Shown piece after piece: positions 17,182-24,220 of a DNA stretch of 29,573 nt (its first letter is position 1; the number at the start of each line of letters is the position of its first letter). The stretch spans positions 1 to 29,573 of the forward strand of contig BQJS01000035.1 of assembly GCA_021604825.1 (NCBI GenBank). Reading direction: 5' to 3'. Source of the stretch: Phycisphaerae bacterium. Its GTDB lineage: Bacteria > Planctomycetota > Phycisphaerae > UBA1845. Below the pieces are notes generated by a model that had not been told where the DNA came from, searched no databases, and saw only the letters and a program-made list of their open reading frames with translations. The position numbers were made by a program, and so were the translations under genes.

Positions 17182-18816
17182 TTAATGCGAGTGCCCGCCG
17201 CCCATTTCTTCTTTGCCGACTTCAGACATGAGCACGAACGTGTCACCGACCGCCACTTTGTCGCCAATCGAGATCGCCCCCGTCACCTCGGCAGATTCCC
17301 GGGATTTCCCAAGAACCTGGACCGGAACGAGCTTGTATTCGCCGGGCTCTGCGAGTTGAAAGACGACGAATCCGTCCTTGACTCTTTGCAAGGACGCTGC
17401 CGGTACGAGTTTGCCCTCTCTTGATGCCCCGTTGGTTCCATTTCCAATATGGATCGCGACCGTCCCGAACATGCCGGGGCGGAGCAGGCCGTCTGGATTT
17501 GGCAGAACCACGCGAGTCTCAACCGTTCTTGTGTCAGTATCCAATTTGCTGTCCACATAATCGACTTGCCCCTCGAACAACTTCTCCGGAAACGCGTCGA
17601 GGCGGACCGTCGTCTTCTGTCCGGGCTTCAGGAAGCGAATATCGCGTTCGTAGGCGCGGCCCATGACCCAAACGTTCGAGGCGTCAGCAATCGTGTAGAG
17701 CCGGGTATCGGTGCTCACGAGTTCTCCTCGCGTCAGGTGACGGTCAACGATCATGCCGGAGATCGGGCTTGCAAGCGCTGCGCGCGCGATGTCTGTGTCA
17801 ACTTCATTGCCGCGCTGTGCCACCTCTTCGGTTTGCTCGCTTGATAACCCGAGAATGTGTAGTGCGCGCTCTGCATTGCGCATTTCGGTCTTCGCGACCT
17901 TGAAGTCCATTTCCGCCCGGAGGAAGCGAAGTTCCAGATCGAACGAAATCTCCTCTCGCGTCGACAGATAATCAGCCCGTGAAACTTCATAGTCGCCCTG
18001 TGTATCGAAAAACTCCGCTTCGCTGGCAATCTTGCTTGCTAGAAGTGCTTCGTTCCGCTTGTATTTGCGGAAGTTCACTTTCATCCGGGTATAGGAGGTC
18101 AACAGCTTGTTCTTGTTGTCGCCGACCGGAAGATCACGCGCTTGAATGAGTGCTTCTTCAGGAGCGGGCTCCGAGTCCAGAATCGCCAAAAGCTTCTTGG
18201 TGTTCTCAAACACGGTACGGGCACGCCCGTAATCGGCGCGTGCCACTTCGAACCGGCTTAAATCTGTGAGGTACTCCATCTTGGAATCGCCCATCTCACG
18301 GGAATCCAAGACACAGAGTAGCTCGTCCACATTTACTGTATCGCCAAGTGTTTTTTCGACGGAAGACACGATTCCGCTGACGCGTGGCGTGACATGCACG
18401 AGGCGGTCAGCGTTCCATGCTACTTCGCCAGGAAGCTCGATCATCTTGGTGAGCGAGCCACGTTTCACCTCCGCATAAGACAAGGTCAATCCCGAAAGTT
18501 GTGCCGCGTTCAGACGCACTACACCCTCTTCGTGTCCCCCATGTCCTTCGTGGCTACCATGCTTATCGTCTTGGTCGCCATGTTCGTCGTCGTGGTCATC
18601 ATGATCGTCATGGCCCTTCTTGGGGTCATCATCGTGATCGGCATGGCCATCGTGCCCTTTGTCGTGGTCGTCAGCGTCGTCACCATGACCATGCTTGGTA
18701 TGGTCTTCCTGTGGTACTTGCGCTGTCGCAACAGAAGAAAGGCGCAACCATGCTGAACCAATTCCCAGAATGGCGACAGCTAAGATCAACGTCGATATTG
18801 TTCCCATCTTGCTCAT
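17182..18816 (-). CDS. czcB: CzcB-type periplasmic adaptor with His/Asp-rich N-terminal region
   Basis: This is a 544-residue membrane-fusion protein. Residues 1-32 form the signal or anchor. Residues 36-97 are almost only His, Asp, Glu, Gly and Lys (many HDDHDD- and GHEGH-type runs), a likely metal-binding or buffering tail. Then come the lipoyl, hairpin (about 170-330) and beta-barrel domains of the HlyD family, with PRVSGIV and LASPISGMIVDRHL marking the two lipoyl halves. The C-terminus ends GGGHSH. GGAGG precedes the ATG by 8 bases. It links the RND pump at 14079-17171 to the TolC-like channel at 19000-20529. Confidence 0.92.
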   Translation of the reverse strand: MSKMGTISTLILAVAILGIGSAWLRLSSVATAQVPQEDHTKHGHGDDADDHDKGHDGHADHDDDPKKGHDDHDDHDDEHGDQDDKHGSHEGHGGHEEGVVRLNAAQLSGLTLSYAEVKRGSLTKMIELPGEVAWNADRLVHVTPRVSGIVSSVEKTLGDTVNVDELLCVLDSREMGDSKMEYLTDLSRFEVARADYGRARTVFENTKKLLAILDSEPAPEEALIQARDLPVGDNKNKLLTSYTRMKVNFRKYKRNEALLASKIASEAEFFDTQGDYEVSRADYLSTREEISFDLELRFLRAEMDFKVAKTEMRNAERALHILGLSSEQTEEVAQRGNEVDTDIARAALASPISGMIVDRHLTRGELVSTDTRLYTIADASNVWVMGRAYERDIRFLKPGQKTTVRLDAFPEKLFEGQVDYVDSKLDTDTRTVETRVVLPNPDGLLRPGMFGTVAIHIGNGTNGASREGKLVPAASLQRVKDGFVVFQLAEPGEYKLVPVQVLGKSRESAEVTGAISIGDKVAVGDTFVLMSEVGKEEMGGGHSH

Positions 18817-18847
18817 TAGATTTTCCTCCGTCGCATGCCTAGCCGTG

Positions 18848-19003
18848 CTACAGCAGAAACGCCGCCATGGCGCTGCGCAGCAGATCTGTTAGAAACATCT
18901 CCAGGCTCTTGGAAGTGTCGTGTGTACAGCCCCCCAAGAGCGTCACGGACGCGGCGGCCAGGGCCATTGCCGCGAAGCAGGTACGGTTTTGTTTGTTCGT
19001 CAT
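18848..19003 (-). CDS. Tiny lipoprotein between channel and adaptor genes
   Basis: The product is 51 residues starting MTNKQNRTC, with a hydrophobic segment and lipobox LLGGC at about Cys26, followed by a short amphipathic tail (LEMFLTDLLRSAMAAFLL). The ATG overlaps the channel gene stop by four bases, and an exceptionally complete ribosome site, AGGAGGTGATC, precedes it. Those two facts make translation very likely. No family was recognised. It may help assemble the tripartite pump at the outer membrane; that is inference from operon position. A similar-sized but unrelated-looking lipoprotein follows the pump gene in the left operon. Confidence 0.7.
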   Translation of the reverse strand: MTNKQNRTCFAAMALAAASVTLLGGCTHDTSKSLEMFLTDLLRSAMAAFLL

Positions 19004-20529
19004 GGCTTGATCACCTCCTCGGCGGGCTGGTTCGGCCTCGTAGGCTCGTCGATTTCTGATAAGAATCTGTCAAACGGCAGCCCGATCGTTCGTTCAAGTT
19101 CCGGTATCATCGTGGCCGCGGATTGCGATGCCTCGACATACCCCCGCCGGGTGTCGAGAAAGAATCGCTGCGCCTCCAGTACGGAAAGAAACGACGCCCG
19201 ACCGGCGCGATAAGCTTCGCGGGAAAGACCGAGGTTACTCTGCGCCAATGGAATTGATCGCTCGCGGTACATTCGCATCACGCGCCACGCGGTCATCGCA
19301 CGATCGACGGCGCTGCGTACTTCCTGAGTAACCGCACGGTCGAGTCCGTCCCGCGCCTTGCTCGCCTGCTGAAGGGCCAACTGGGCCTTGGCGATCTGTG
19401 CCTGGTTCTGGTCAAAGATGGGAAGCGTAATGCCGAGGCTCGGACCGATGATGAAATCCTGACCTTTTGCACTAAGCCTTTGAGACCTGGACTGTATGTC
19501 CGGCGCCGTCAGGCGGCCATTGGCAATCGACGTCCGCGCGGTGTCGGCAAGGATGTCTCGACCGCCCTGGCGAGTGCGCTCCGATCGTTCCAGAGAAACA
19601 CCAACTTGCACTTGCGGGATAACCAAGCGCTGTTCGTACTCAAGATTCGCTTGGGCGGCGGCAACGGTCTGTTGCGCCGTTTGAATGTCCAGGCGCCAAG
19701 CCTTGGCCAGTTGAACAAACGACTCGGAGTCCAGGGTCTCGGGAGATTCGGTTGGTAAGGAATCTGTCAGTTCCAAGACATCAGCATTACCAGTGAGGCC
19801 CAACATAGTGGCCAATTCCCGGCGAGAACCGGCGGCCACTAACCGCGCCCGCTCCACCTCAATCTCCGAATCCAACGCGATGCTGCGAGACAGGTTGACG
19901 TCTAACTCGTTGGCTGCTCCTGCACTTTGACGCGTCAACGTCAGATTGAGAAGGTTCGTCGCAATCTCAAGATTGCCTTGTGCGATCCGCAAGCGTTCAT
20001 CTGAGCCAACAGCTATGTAGTACGCGACTTTGGCGTCTGCGGCGAGGACTGCTGCCGTCCTGGCAAGATTAACAATCGTCGCATCCAGAGAGCGCTCAGC
20101 CCTAAGCTTGCGAACGGGGATTTGCCATAACTCTGCGATGTTCTGGGCGACACTGGCTTGAATATTTGCCAAGCCGCCGCTGTCAGGGAGCAGTCCTGCG
20201 ACGTTCAGAAATGGATTTGTATACAACCCGGCTTGGATAGCGTCCGCGCGGGCCATCCCGACATCCATGAATGCAGCCTGGAGCGATGGGTTGTTAAGCA
20301 AAGAGATCTGCACCGCGTCGTCGGCACTTATCCCGTGTTGCAGCAATTCTTCAACCAGTCCAGCGACCAGCTCATCGTATTTGGGGTGGTACACATTCTC
20401 CTGCCCCGTCGCCTGGGTGATGTGTCGTACAACTTGCGCATAGTCATGTTCGGGGTTTACGGTAGCGCAGCCGCCGACCACAGCCAATGCTCCGAGCAAC
20501 CACGCGACCAGTCCGGTTTTCTTAAGCAT
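19000..20529 (-). CDS. czcC: TolC-family outer-membrane channel lipoprotein
   Basis: This 509-residue protein is slightly longer than typical CzcC. It has an N-terminal lipobox VVGGC (Cys21) and two outer-membrane-efflux repeats (about 75-270 and 285-490). Typical helix-hairpin stretches include DAVQISLLNNPSLQAAF, GPSLGITLPIFDQNQAQIAKA and YRAGRASFLSVLEAQRFF. GAGGG lies about 9 bases before the ATG. It is the channel of the right operon and the only one in the window, so it may also serve the left pump. The stop overlaps the next gene start by four bases. Confidence 0.92.
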   Translation of the reverse strand: MLKKTGLVAWLLGALAVVGGCATVNPEHDYAQVVRHITQATGQENVYHPKYDELVAGLVEELLQHGISADDAVQISLLNNPSLQAAFMDVGMARADAIQAGLYTNPFLNVAGLLPDSGGLANIQASVAQNIAELWQIPVRKLRAERSLDATIVNLARTAAVLAADAKVAYYIAVGSDERLRIAQGNLEIATNLLNLTLTRQSAGAANELDVNLSRSIALDSEIEVERARLVAAGSRRELATMLGLTGNADVLELTDSLPTESPETLDSESFVQLAKAWRLDIQTAQQTVAAAQANLEYEQRLVIPQVQVGVSLERSERTRQGGRDILADTARTSIANGRLTAPDIQSRSQRLSAKGQDFIIGPSLGITLPIFDQNQAQIAKAQLALQQASKARDGLDRAVTQEVRSAVDRAMTAWRVMRMYRERSIPLAQSNLGLSREAYRAGRASFLSVLEAQRFFLDTRRGYVEASQSAATMIPELERTIGLPFDRFLSEIDEPTRPNQPAEEVIKP

Positions 20530-20655
20530 GCAGGAAATCCCTCAATCGGTTTCAGCAAATCCAGCGCACATCGTACGGATGGCGCACGCAGAAGATGCTG
20601 CAGAAAGCGCACAGACGTGGCCTACCACAGCCAATGTGGGAATCAGAACGAGGAA

Positions 20656-21060
20656 TCAGATTAGGAGGGGAAGATCGCTGGGTGGGAGCGGTAGCGTTAT
20701 ACCGCCAGCCCATTCGTGCGTGCCGGCTCGTACCAACCGGGTCGAAGTTTGGCTGACAGCGGTGAGGATGATCATGTTTGATATTATGGGCTGAGAGACT
20801 GTTACGACATCGTCACCTTGGCGTTGGGTCAGCACGACGCGGACGCTGCATGGATCATCGGCGCATCCGCCTTCATGCCGACAATCACCGTCATGCCCAC
20901 CGTCATGCCCACCGTCGGGCTCATGCTCGCAGTCTGTTTCGCACAGGCATGCGATTTCCGAAGCGCATTCACAAGCGTGCGAAATCATGCCGCCCATGCA
21001 CATCGCCGGGACGGCGAGAAACGACGCAACAGCCACAAAAATAGCCAGAATCTTGGTCAT
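20656..21060 (-). CDS. Small secreted Cys/His-rich protein at head of the right efflux operon
   Basis: ATG at 21060 gives 134 residues with a clear signal peptide (MTKILAIFVAVASFLAVPAM, then a Cys). A Cys/His/Asp-rich segment covers residues 28-71: C30, C32, C38, C40, C44, a DGGHDGGHDGD run, C60, C66, C71. The tail ends LPLPPSDLPLLI. Compare 7557-7907: same size class, signal, Cys cluster and a closing PLL motif. A GTG at 21126 would add 22 residues before the signal peptide and is unlikely. No clear ribosome site precedes 21060. Periplasmic metal binding is inference. Confidence 0.68.
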   Translation of the reverse strand: MTKILAIFVAVASFLAVPAMCMGGMISHACECASEIACLCETDCEHEPDGGHDGGHDGDCRHEGGCADDPCSVRVVLTQRQGDDVVTVSQPIISNMIILTAVSQTSTRLVRAGTHEWAGGITLPLPPSDLPLLI

Positions 21061-21070
21061 TAGTGATTGA

Positions 21071-21099
21071 ACTCTAATCTGCCGTTGGAAATCGGTCAA
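21071..21099 (-). promoter_or_regulatory. Candidate promoter of the right efflux operon
   Basis: On the minus strand TTGACC (21099-21094) and TAGAGT (21076-21071) are separated by 17 bases. The predicted transcript start falls within a few bases of the ATG at 21060, so the first gene might be translated from a leaderless or nearly leaderless mRNA, which would fit its missing ribosome site. The -10 match is only moderate. Confidence 0.35.
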
Positions 21100-21420
21100 C
21101 TCCATGCAGTAACTGTGCCGTAACACCCTGCCTTGGGCTTGGCGATATGTATCGAACGCCCGTCACACCTTGCGATTCAATGGGTTGCCCCAGGGATCAG
21201 CAATCGACCCTGGGCCGCTGGATCGATGCCGCGACAAAACGTCCACATTCAGTTCCTAGCAGTTTCAGCGACATCAATCGACTCATCGCTTTATCGGAAT
21301 TCGTCGAGCTCACCTTAAGTTGCCCGACCAACGAAGCAGCGCCTGGTGGAGGACCATCATGTCTCGGTAGGGCTGCTGATGCCGAACAATTCGGCGGTCC
21401 AGGAAAGTTTCGTGCGGTGA

Positions 21421-21819
21421 TCGGGTCGCTTCTGCGGAAACATCGACGAAGACGGCGATATCGACAGCGACGAGGAGGCGGATTTCAGCGCTAAAGTTGC
21501 TTGTGGTCCCGTCGCAAGTACTACGCAGTTTGCAGTATGCAATGACAACCGACTCGACGACATCTGTAATATTCTGATGAACCAGTCAGAGGATGAGAAC
21601 GAGATACCCGAACAGCGTCATTCAGATCACCGGCATCGGACGATCGGCCGATTTGGGCTGCGAAACCGTCAGAGCAAAGCGCAACGTGTAAAGCGATGTC
21701 GATTCAACCGTGCAGTTCAAACAAGTCGACAAGACGTGCATAAAGTAAAGGCGATTCCCGCCCACCCGATAAGCCGGCTATCCCGAATTGAGGTGCGGCC
21801 TCAAGAACGTCACCGGTAG
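21421..21819 (+). pseudogene. Decayed fragment of an exported EF-hand/dockerin-like protein
   Basis: The frame after a TGA at 21418-21420 is open to a TAG at 21819 but has no plausible start. It reads CGNIDEDGDIDSDEEADF from 21433, a clear DxDxD calcium-loop pattern. Then comes CNDNRLDDIC and SEDENEIPEQ, which looks like a worn copy of the repeated DCNGNGIPDEC motif common in planctomycete exported proteins. The distal half (after about 21630) is Arg/Lys-rich and probably out of the original frame. I read it as the C-terminal remnant of a large secreted protein. Confidence 0.4.
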
Positions 21820-21889
21820 CAAGGGTGCGTAACCAGCTCCGCAAGGATGCAATGAATCCAAGTCACACCTGGTCTGTCACGCAATGGGT

Positions 21890-21951
21890 GTCCGCAGGTT
21901 CATTTTACGGCGTTTTGACGTATAATATAATGGAGGGTTATTAGCATTCAG
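21890..21951 (+). promoter_or_regulatory. Promoter-like element, copy 1
   Basis: This stretch contains TTTTGACG directly followed by TATAATATAATGG (21921 onward), and it aligns over about 62 bases with 22654-22716. Shared words include GTCYGCA, GGC-TTTTG, TATAATATA and ATT/GTTCAG. No gene starts immediately downstream. The pair suggests a duplicated promoter or transcribed leader. Confidence 0.4.
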
Positions 21952-22217
21952 ATTGCTCGTGATGCCATGAGCTCGGCGGGGTTTTGATCGAGCGGTCACA
22001 TCCTGCCCCCCCTTGACTACCCCACGCGACGATCGCCATCAGCAGTTACCGTCAACCATCGCCCTTTCATTGGTTGGGCGGCTGCCATTCCGTCAACTAG
22101 ACTCACGCCAAGTGGCTTAGTAATCTTCCGAAGTAACAACCCCATCACTTTGATTTCGCCTATCTCAACCTACCCGATATACGTTCGATGCAATCCGCGT
22201 TCGTGCGCCAATCCTTC

Positions 22218-22586
22218 CTAGGACGCTCCCCAAGCTTTCCGCTCCGAGCGAAGATACGTGCCCAACCGGACCGATACGGAGTCCTCAGCGGCTATACCGA
22301 TTCGGTGTTGTAGGGACTGTTGTGCTCTGGCGGCGTGTGCAGAATCCGACATGTCGACAGGAACAAATACTCGCCTGGGCAGTAAGTCACGAGGTCGAAT
22401 CTTGAGAGCCATGGCCAGCTTCGCGATGTTTTCTACGCCGACATTTCGCTCGCCGCGTTCAATTCCACCGGTGCAATTGCGATGCATGCCTGGTTTGAAG
22501 CCAAGCTCTTCCTGTGACCACCCCGCTCCCTCGCGCAATTTACGGAGTCTCCGGCTCACTTCGGATTTAGTATCAGCGACTCGCAT
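22218..22586 (-). CDS. XRE-family helix-turn-helix regulator
   Basis: ATG at 22586 gives 122 residues. Residues 10-69 form an XRE-type HTH: RLRKLREGAGWSQEELGF, then GMHRNCTGGIERGERN and LAMALKIRPRDLL. The GIERGERN stretch is the usual recognition-helix region for this family. The C-terminal 50 residues have no recognised domain. An in-frame GTG at 22601 would add five residues. The gene lies between two similar promoter-like elements and points away from the ubiquitin-like operon, so it may control that operon or the island; this is inference from position. Confidence 0.75.
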   Translation of the reverse strand: MRVADTKSEVSRRLRKLREGAGWSQEELGFKPGMHRNCTGGIERGERNVGVENIAKLAMALKIRPRDLLPRRVFVPVDMSDSAHAARAQQSLQHRIGIAAEDSVSVRLGTYLRSERKAWGAS

Positions 22587-22653
22587 CGTCGGATACCACA
22601 CTCATTGGAAGTACAACACCTACACACGATGCGTGTGATTAGAAACGATCGCC

Positions 22654-22716
22654 GTCTGCAAGCTTAATTTCAAGGCTTTTTGTGTTATAATATAGTGATG
22701 GGCAATCAGCGTTCAG
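22654..22716 (+). promoter_or_regulatory. Promoter-like element, copy 2, upstream of the ubiquitin-like operon
   Basis: TATAAT at 22686-22691 sits in a stretch similar to 21890-21951. It points right, toward the small genes and the Ubl-E2-JAB-E1 cluster, with about 200 bases of leader before the first well-supported start (22922). No consensus -35 is present; an AATT-rich block lies at the expected place. Confidence 0.45.
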
Positions 22717-22921
22717 CTTCTTTTTTCTTCCGCATCAGACGAGAGTGCTGCTCCCGATTGAAAGCGTTGTCTAACAAGTCAAGTGAATTGCCAAATCGAA
22801 TAGCGGCTCCGCTACTCCCAAACCAATTCTATTCAAAAAAACCGCCAAACCAACATCGCTGAACGATGACGAAGCGCGCGGCGTTTCGGATCGTTCTATT
22901 TCTCTTTATGGAGGCATTACC

Positions 22922-23083
22922 ATGTGCAGTGCGCAATCACTATTCGGGTCGTTGTGTAAGTCATCGAGGCATCAACAGCGCGTCCGCGAACACAAACGCC
23001 AGCAGCCGTATGGACCCGGTCGGCAATTTCGCAAGGAACGCTACATCGATTCGTATTTGCGACGGAAGCGCGATTCGCGCTGA
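22922..23083 (+). CDS. Small basic protein, first gene of the island operon
   Basis: The product is 53 residues, starting MCSAQSLFGSLCKSSRHQQR and very rich in Arg, Lys, His and Gln (about 20 basic residues). GGAGG lies 7 bases before the ATG, the best ribosome site in this stretch; a competing frame over the same DNA has none. No domain was recognised. The charge suggests nucleic-acid binding or a short regulatory peptide, but that is only a guess. Confidence 0.5.
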   Translation: MCSAQSLFGSLCKSSRHQQRVREHKRQQPYGPGRQFRKERYIDSYLRRKRDSR

Positions 23084-23116
23084 GTTGTTGCCTGAATCGC
23101 TCGATTGCTCAAGTTA

Positions 23117-23141
23117 GGTGCCACCAGTCTTGGGTGGCACC
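23117..23141. repeat. Perfect 9-bp inverted repeat between small genes
   Basis: GGTGCCACC (23117-23125) pairs with GGTGGCACC (23133-23141) around a 7-base loop. There is no T-tract, so it is not a standard terminator. It sits just before the ribosome site of the gene at 23170 and could stabilise or process the mRNA. Confidence 0.45.
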
Positions 23142-23169
23142 AAACCACCCTCTTGAAAGGAGTCCTGTC

Positions 23170-23400
23170 ATGAATTCGCACCGTTACAAACAACCAAAGT
23201 CCCAAACTGGTCCGTCGCCCCCCAATGATCCATTTGAAGAGTGGCTGGCCATCGTGCGATCACTGGTCGTCAAGCCTATGTGGGAATTGCTCCGAATGTC
23301 TTGGCGGTTTATTGCGTCCAACCGTCAGCAGAACAACCGTGAACGGTCATCCTCGCAACGATGCAGCCAATCTCACCGGCGGCGTTCCTCGCGCCCCTGA
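23170..23400 (+). CDS. Small protein of unknown function
   Basis: This is a 76-residue product with ATG at 23170 behind TTGAAAGGAG at a 7-base spacing. The N-terminus is Pro/Gln-rich; the middle (FEEWLAIVRSLVVKPMWELL) looks like an amphipathic helix; the tail is Arg/Ser-rich. No family was recognised. It shares its leader style with the neighbouring small genes and the Ubl gene, suggesting one transcription unit. The following membrane-protein frame overlaps its last 40 bases. Confidence 0.5.
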   Translation: MNSHRYKQPKSQTGPSPPNDPFEEWLAIVRSLVVKPMWELLRMSWRFIASNRQQNNRERSSSQRCSQSHRRRSSRP

Positions 23401-23543
23401 ACTCTGGTGACAAATTCATGATGGTTGCTGGAGGCTTGTTCAGCCTGCTGATCACGTACAGGGTGGCACCGGTCACCTCGATTCTGTTGATTATAATCCT
23501 GCTGGCCCTTGTCGGCACCGGCGACGGCGACTCGAATCAGTAG
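23361..23543 (+). CDS. Small integral membrane protein
   Basis: The product is up to 60 residues (or 41 from the ATG at 23418). It has two hydrophobic stretches: MMVAGGLFSLLITYRVA and SILLIIILLALVG, separated by a short polar turn, with an acidic GDGDSNQ end. The second stretch is long enough for a membrane helix. Start choice is uncertain; neither ATG has a strong ribosome site, though GGTGA lies before 23418. It could be translationally coupled to the preceding overlapping gene. A membrane partner next to ubiquitin-like conjugation genes would be notable if real. Confidence 0.45.
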   Translation: MQPISPAAFLAPLNSGDKFMMVAGGLFSLLITYRVAPVTSILLIIILLALVGTGDGDSNQ

Positions 23544-23658
23544 TTCGCCCCTTCCTTCGCACTTCTCAAGTTTGACCCAATCCCAACCCCAAACGCAAAC
23601 GTAGAACTCAACCAACGCGGGCGCCCAAGGTGCGCGCAAACCATGAAAGGAAATAACC

Positions 23659-23820
23659 ATGATCCTGACTTCCGACGACATCATTCCCAAGGAACACCAT
23701 CTGCTGTTCTGTTCCGATTCAAAACTCGCCGACGAAGTTGCAGATCGCCACGGGGTGCGGCGCAAAATGCAGCCACATGACTCAACGGTGATCAATCGCC
23801 GCAGTGCCGAACGTTTGTAG
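23659..23820 (+). CDS. Small protein of unknown function preceding the Ubl gene
   Basis: The product is 53 residues, starting MILTSDDIIPKEHHLLFC, then an acidic-to-basic helix-like tail ending RRSAERL. The ribosome site GAAAGGA lies 7 bases before ATG. A single Cys occurs at residue 18. No family was recognised. It is spaced 81 bases before the ubiquitin-like gene and shares the same leader form, so it probably belongs to the same system. Confidence 0.55.
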   Translation: MILTSDDIIPKEHHLLFCSDSKLADEVADRHGVRRKMQPHDSTVINRRSAERL

Positions 23821-23901
23821 CGACCCAACCAACACACCCCGTAGTGCACATCAATCCAGAATCTCAATCCGAAAACAGCACTCTTTGAAAGGACCATTGA
23901 C

Positions 23902-24129
23902 ATGCGCGTTCTGTTCATCAACAACGACGGGGCCGGATTCGCCGACCACATCGAGATCGAACCCAACATGCCGGTCGCCAAATTCTTTGCCCAGAAACTG
24001 CCGCACGGTCGGCCAGAAGATTATCTGATTCGCGTCAATCGCCAGCCGGTGTCTCGCGATCAGATTCTACGGGAAGGTGACCGTGTGACGATCACGCCTA
24101 CGAAAATCGAAGGTGCGATCGTCTCGTAG
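23902..24129 (+). CDS. Ubiquitin-like beta-grasp protein (ThiS/MoaD-like)
   Basis: This 75-residue single beta-grasp domain has a beta1-beta2 hairpin start (MRVLFINNDG), a helix near 25-33 (VAKFFAQKL) and the family stretch YLIRVNRQPVSRDQIL with EGDRVTITPTKIEG at 57-70. It ends EGAIVS, with no terminal Gly-Gly. Removal of four residues would expose a terminal Gly, a job a JAMM protease could do. TTTGAAAGGA precedes the ATG. It is followed by a strong intrinsic terminator, then E2-, JAB- and E1-like genes, so the context favours protein conjugation. Sulfur carriage for a cofactor is the main alternative. Confidence 0.8.
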   Translation: MRVLFINNDGAGFADHIEIEPNMPVAKFFAQKLPHGRPEDYLIRVNRQPVSRDQILREGDRVTITPTKIEGAIVS

Positions 24130-24168
24130 ATCAAATGCCCACGTTCTTTGAAAGATCAATACTTCATG

Positions 24169-24205
24169 CCGGTGGCGCGCTTGTCGCGCCACCGGCCTCT
24201 TTTTT
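24169..24205 (+). terminator. Intrinsic terminator between the Ubl and E2-like genes
   Basis: CCGGTGGCGCG (24169-24179) pairs perfectly over 11 bp with CGCGCCACCGG (24185-24195) around a CTTGT loop, followed by CCTCTTTTTT (24196-24205). This is a textbook Rho-independent structure placed 40 bases after the Ubl stop and just before the E2-like gene. Read-through would supply the enzymes at a lower level than the Ubl protein. Confidence 0.85.
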
Positions 24206-24220
24206 GGGGGACACTTGCAT

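Larger units (their letters stand above)
21127..22217. other. Gene-poor region between the efflux and ubiquitin-like islands
   Basis: About 1.1 kb lies between the right efflux operon and the XRE regulator. It holds a decayed EF-hand/dockerin-like fragment (21421-21819) and a promoter-like element (21890-21951), both listed separately. The rest shows no convincing gene, tRNA or terminator. Confidence 0.5.

Noticed and set aside
17171..17267. Longer N-terminus for the right CzcA-like pump
   Set aside because: It overlaps the adaptor gene, has no ribosome site and adds a sequence not found in the family; the ATG at 17171 has GGAG at proper spacing.
18519..18761. Met/Thr-rich frame opposite or alongside the His/Asp-rich adaptor region
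   Set aside because: It is an out-of-frame reading of the repetitive His/Asp codons of the adaptor gene.
22680..22862. 60-codon frame after promoter copy 2
   Set aside because: The ATG lies in the predicted promoter and start region, no ribosome site is present and composition is not coding-like.
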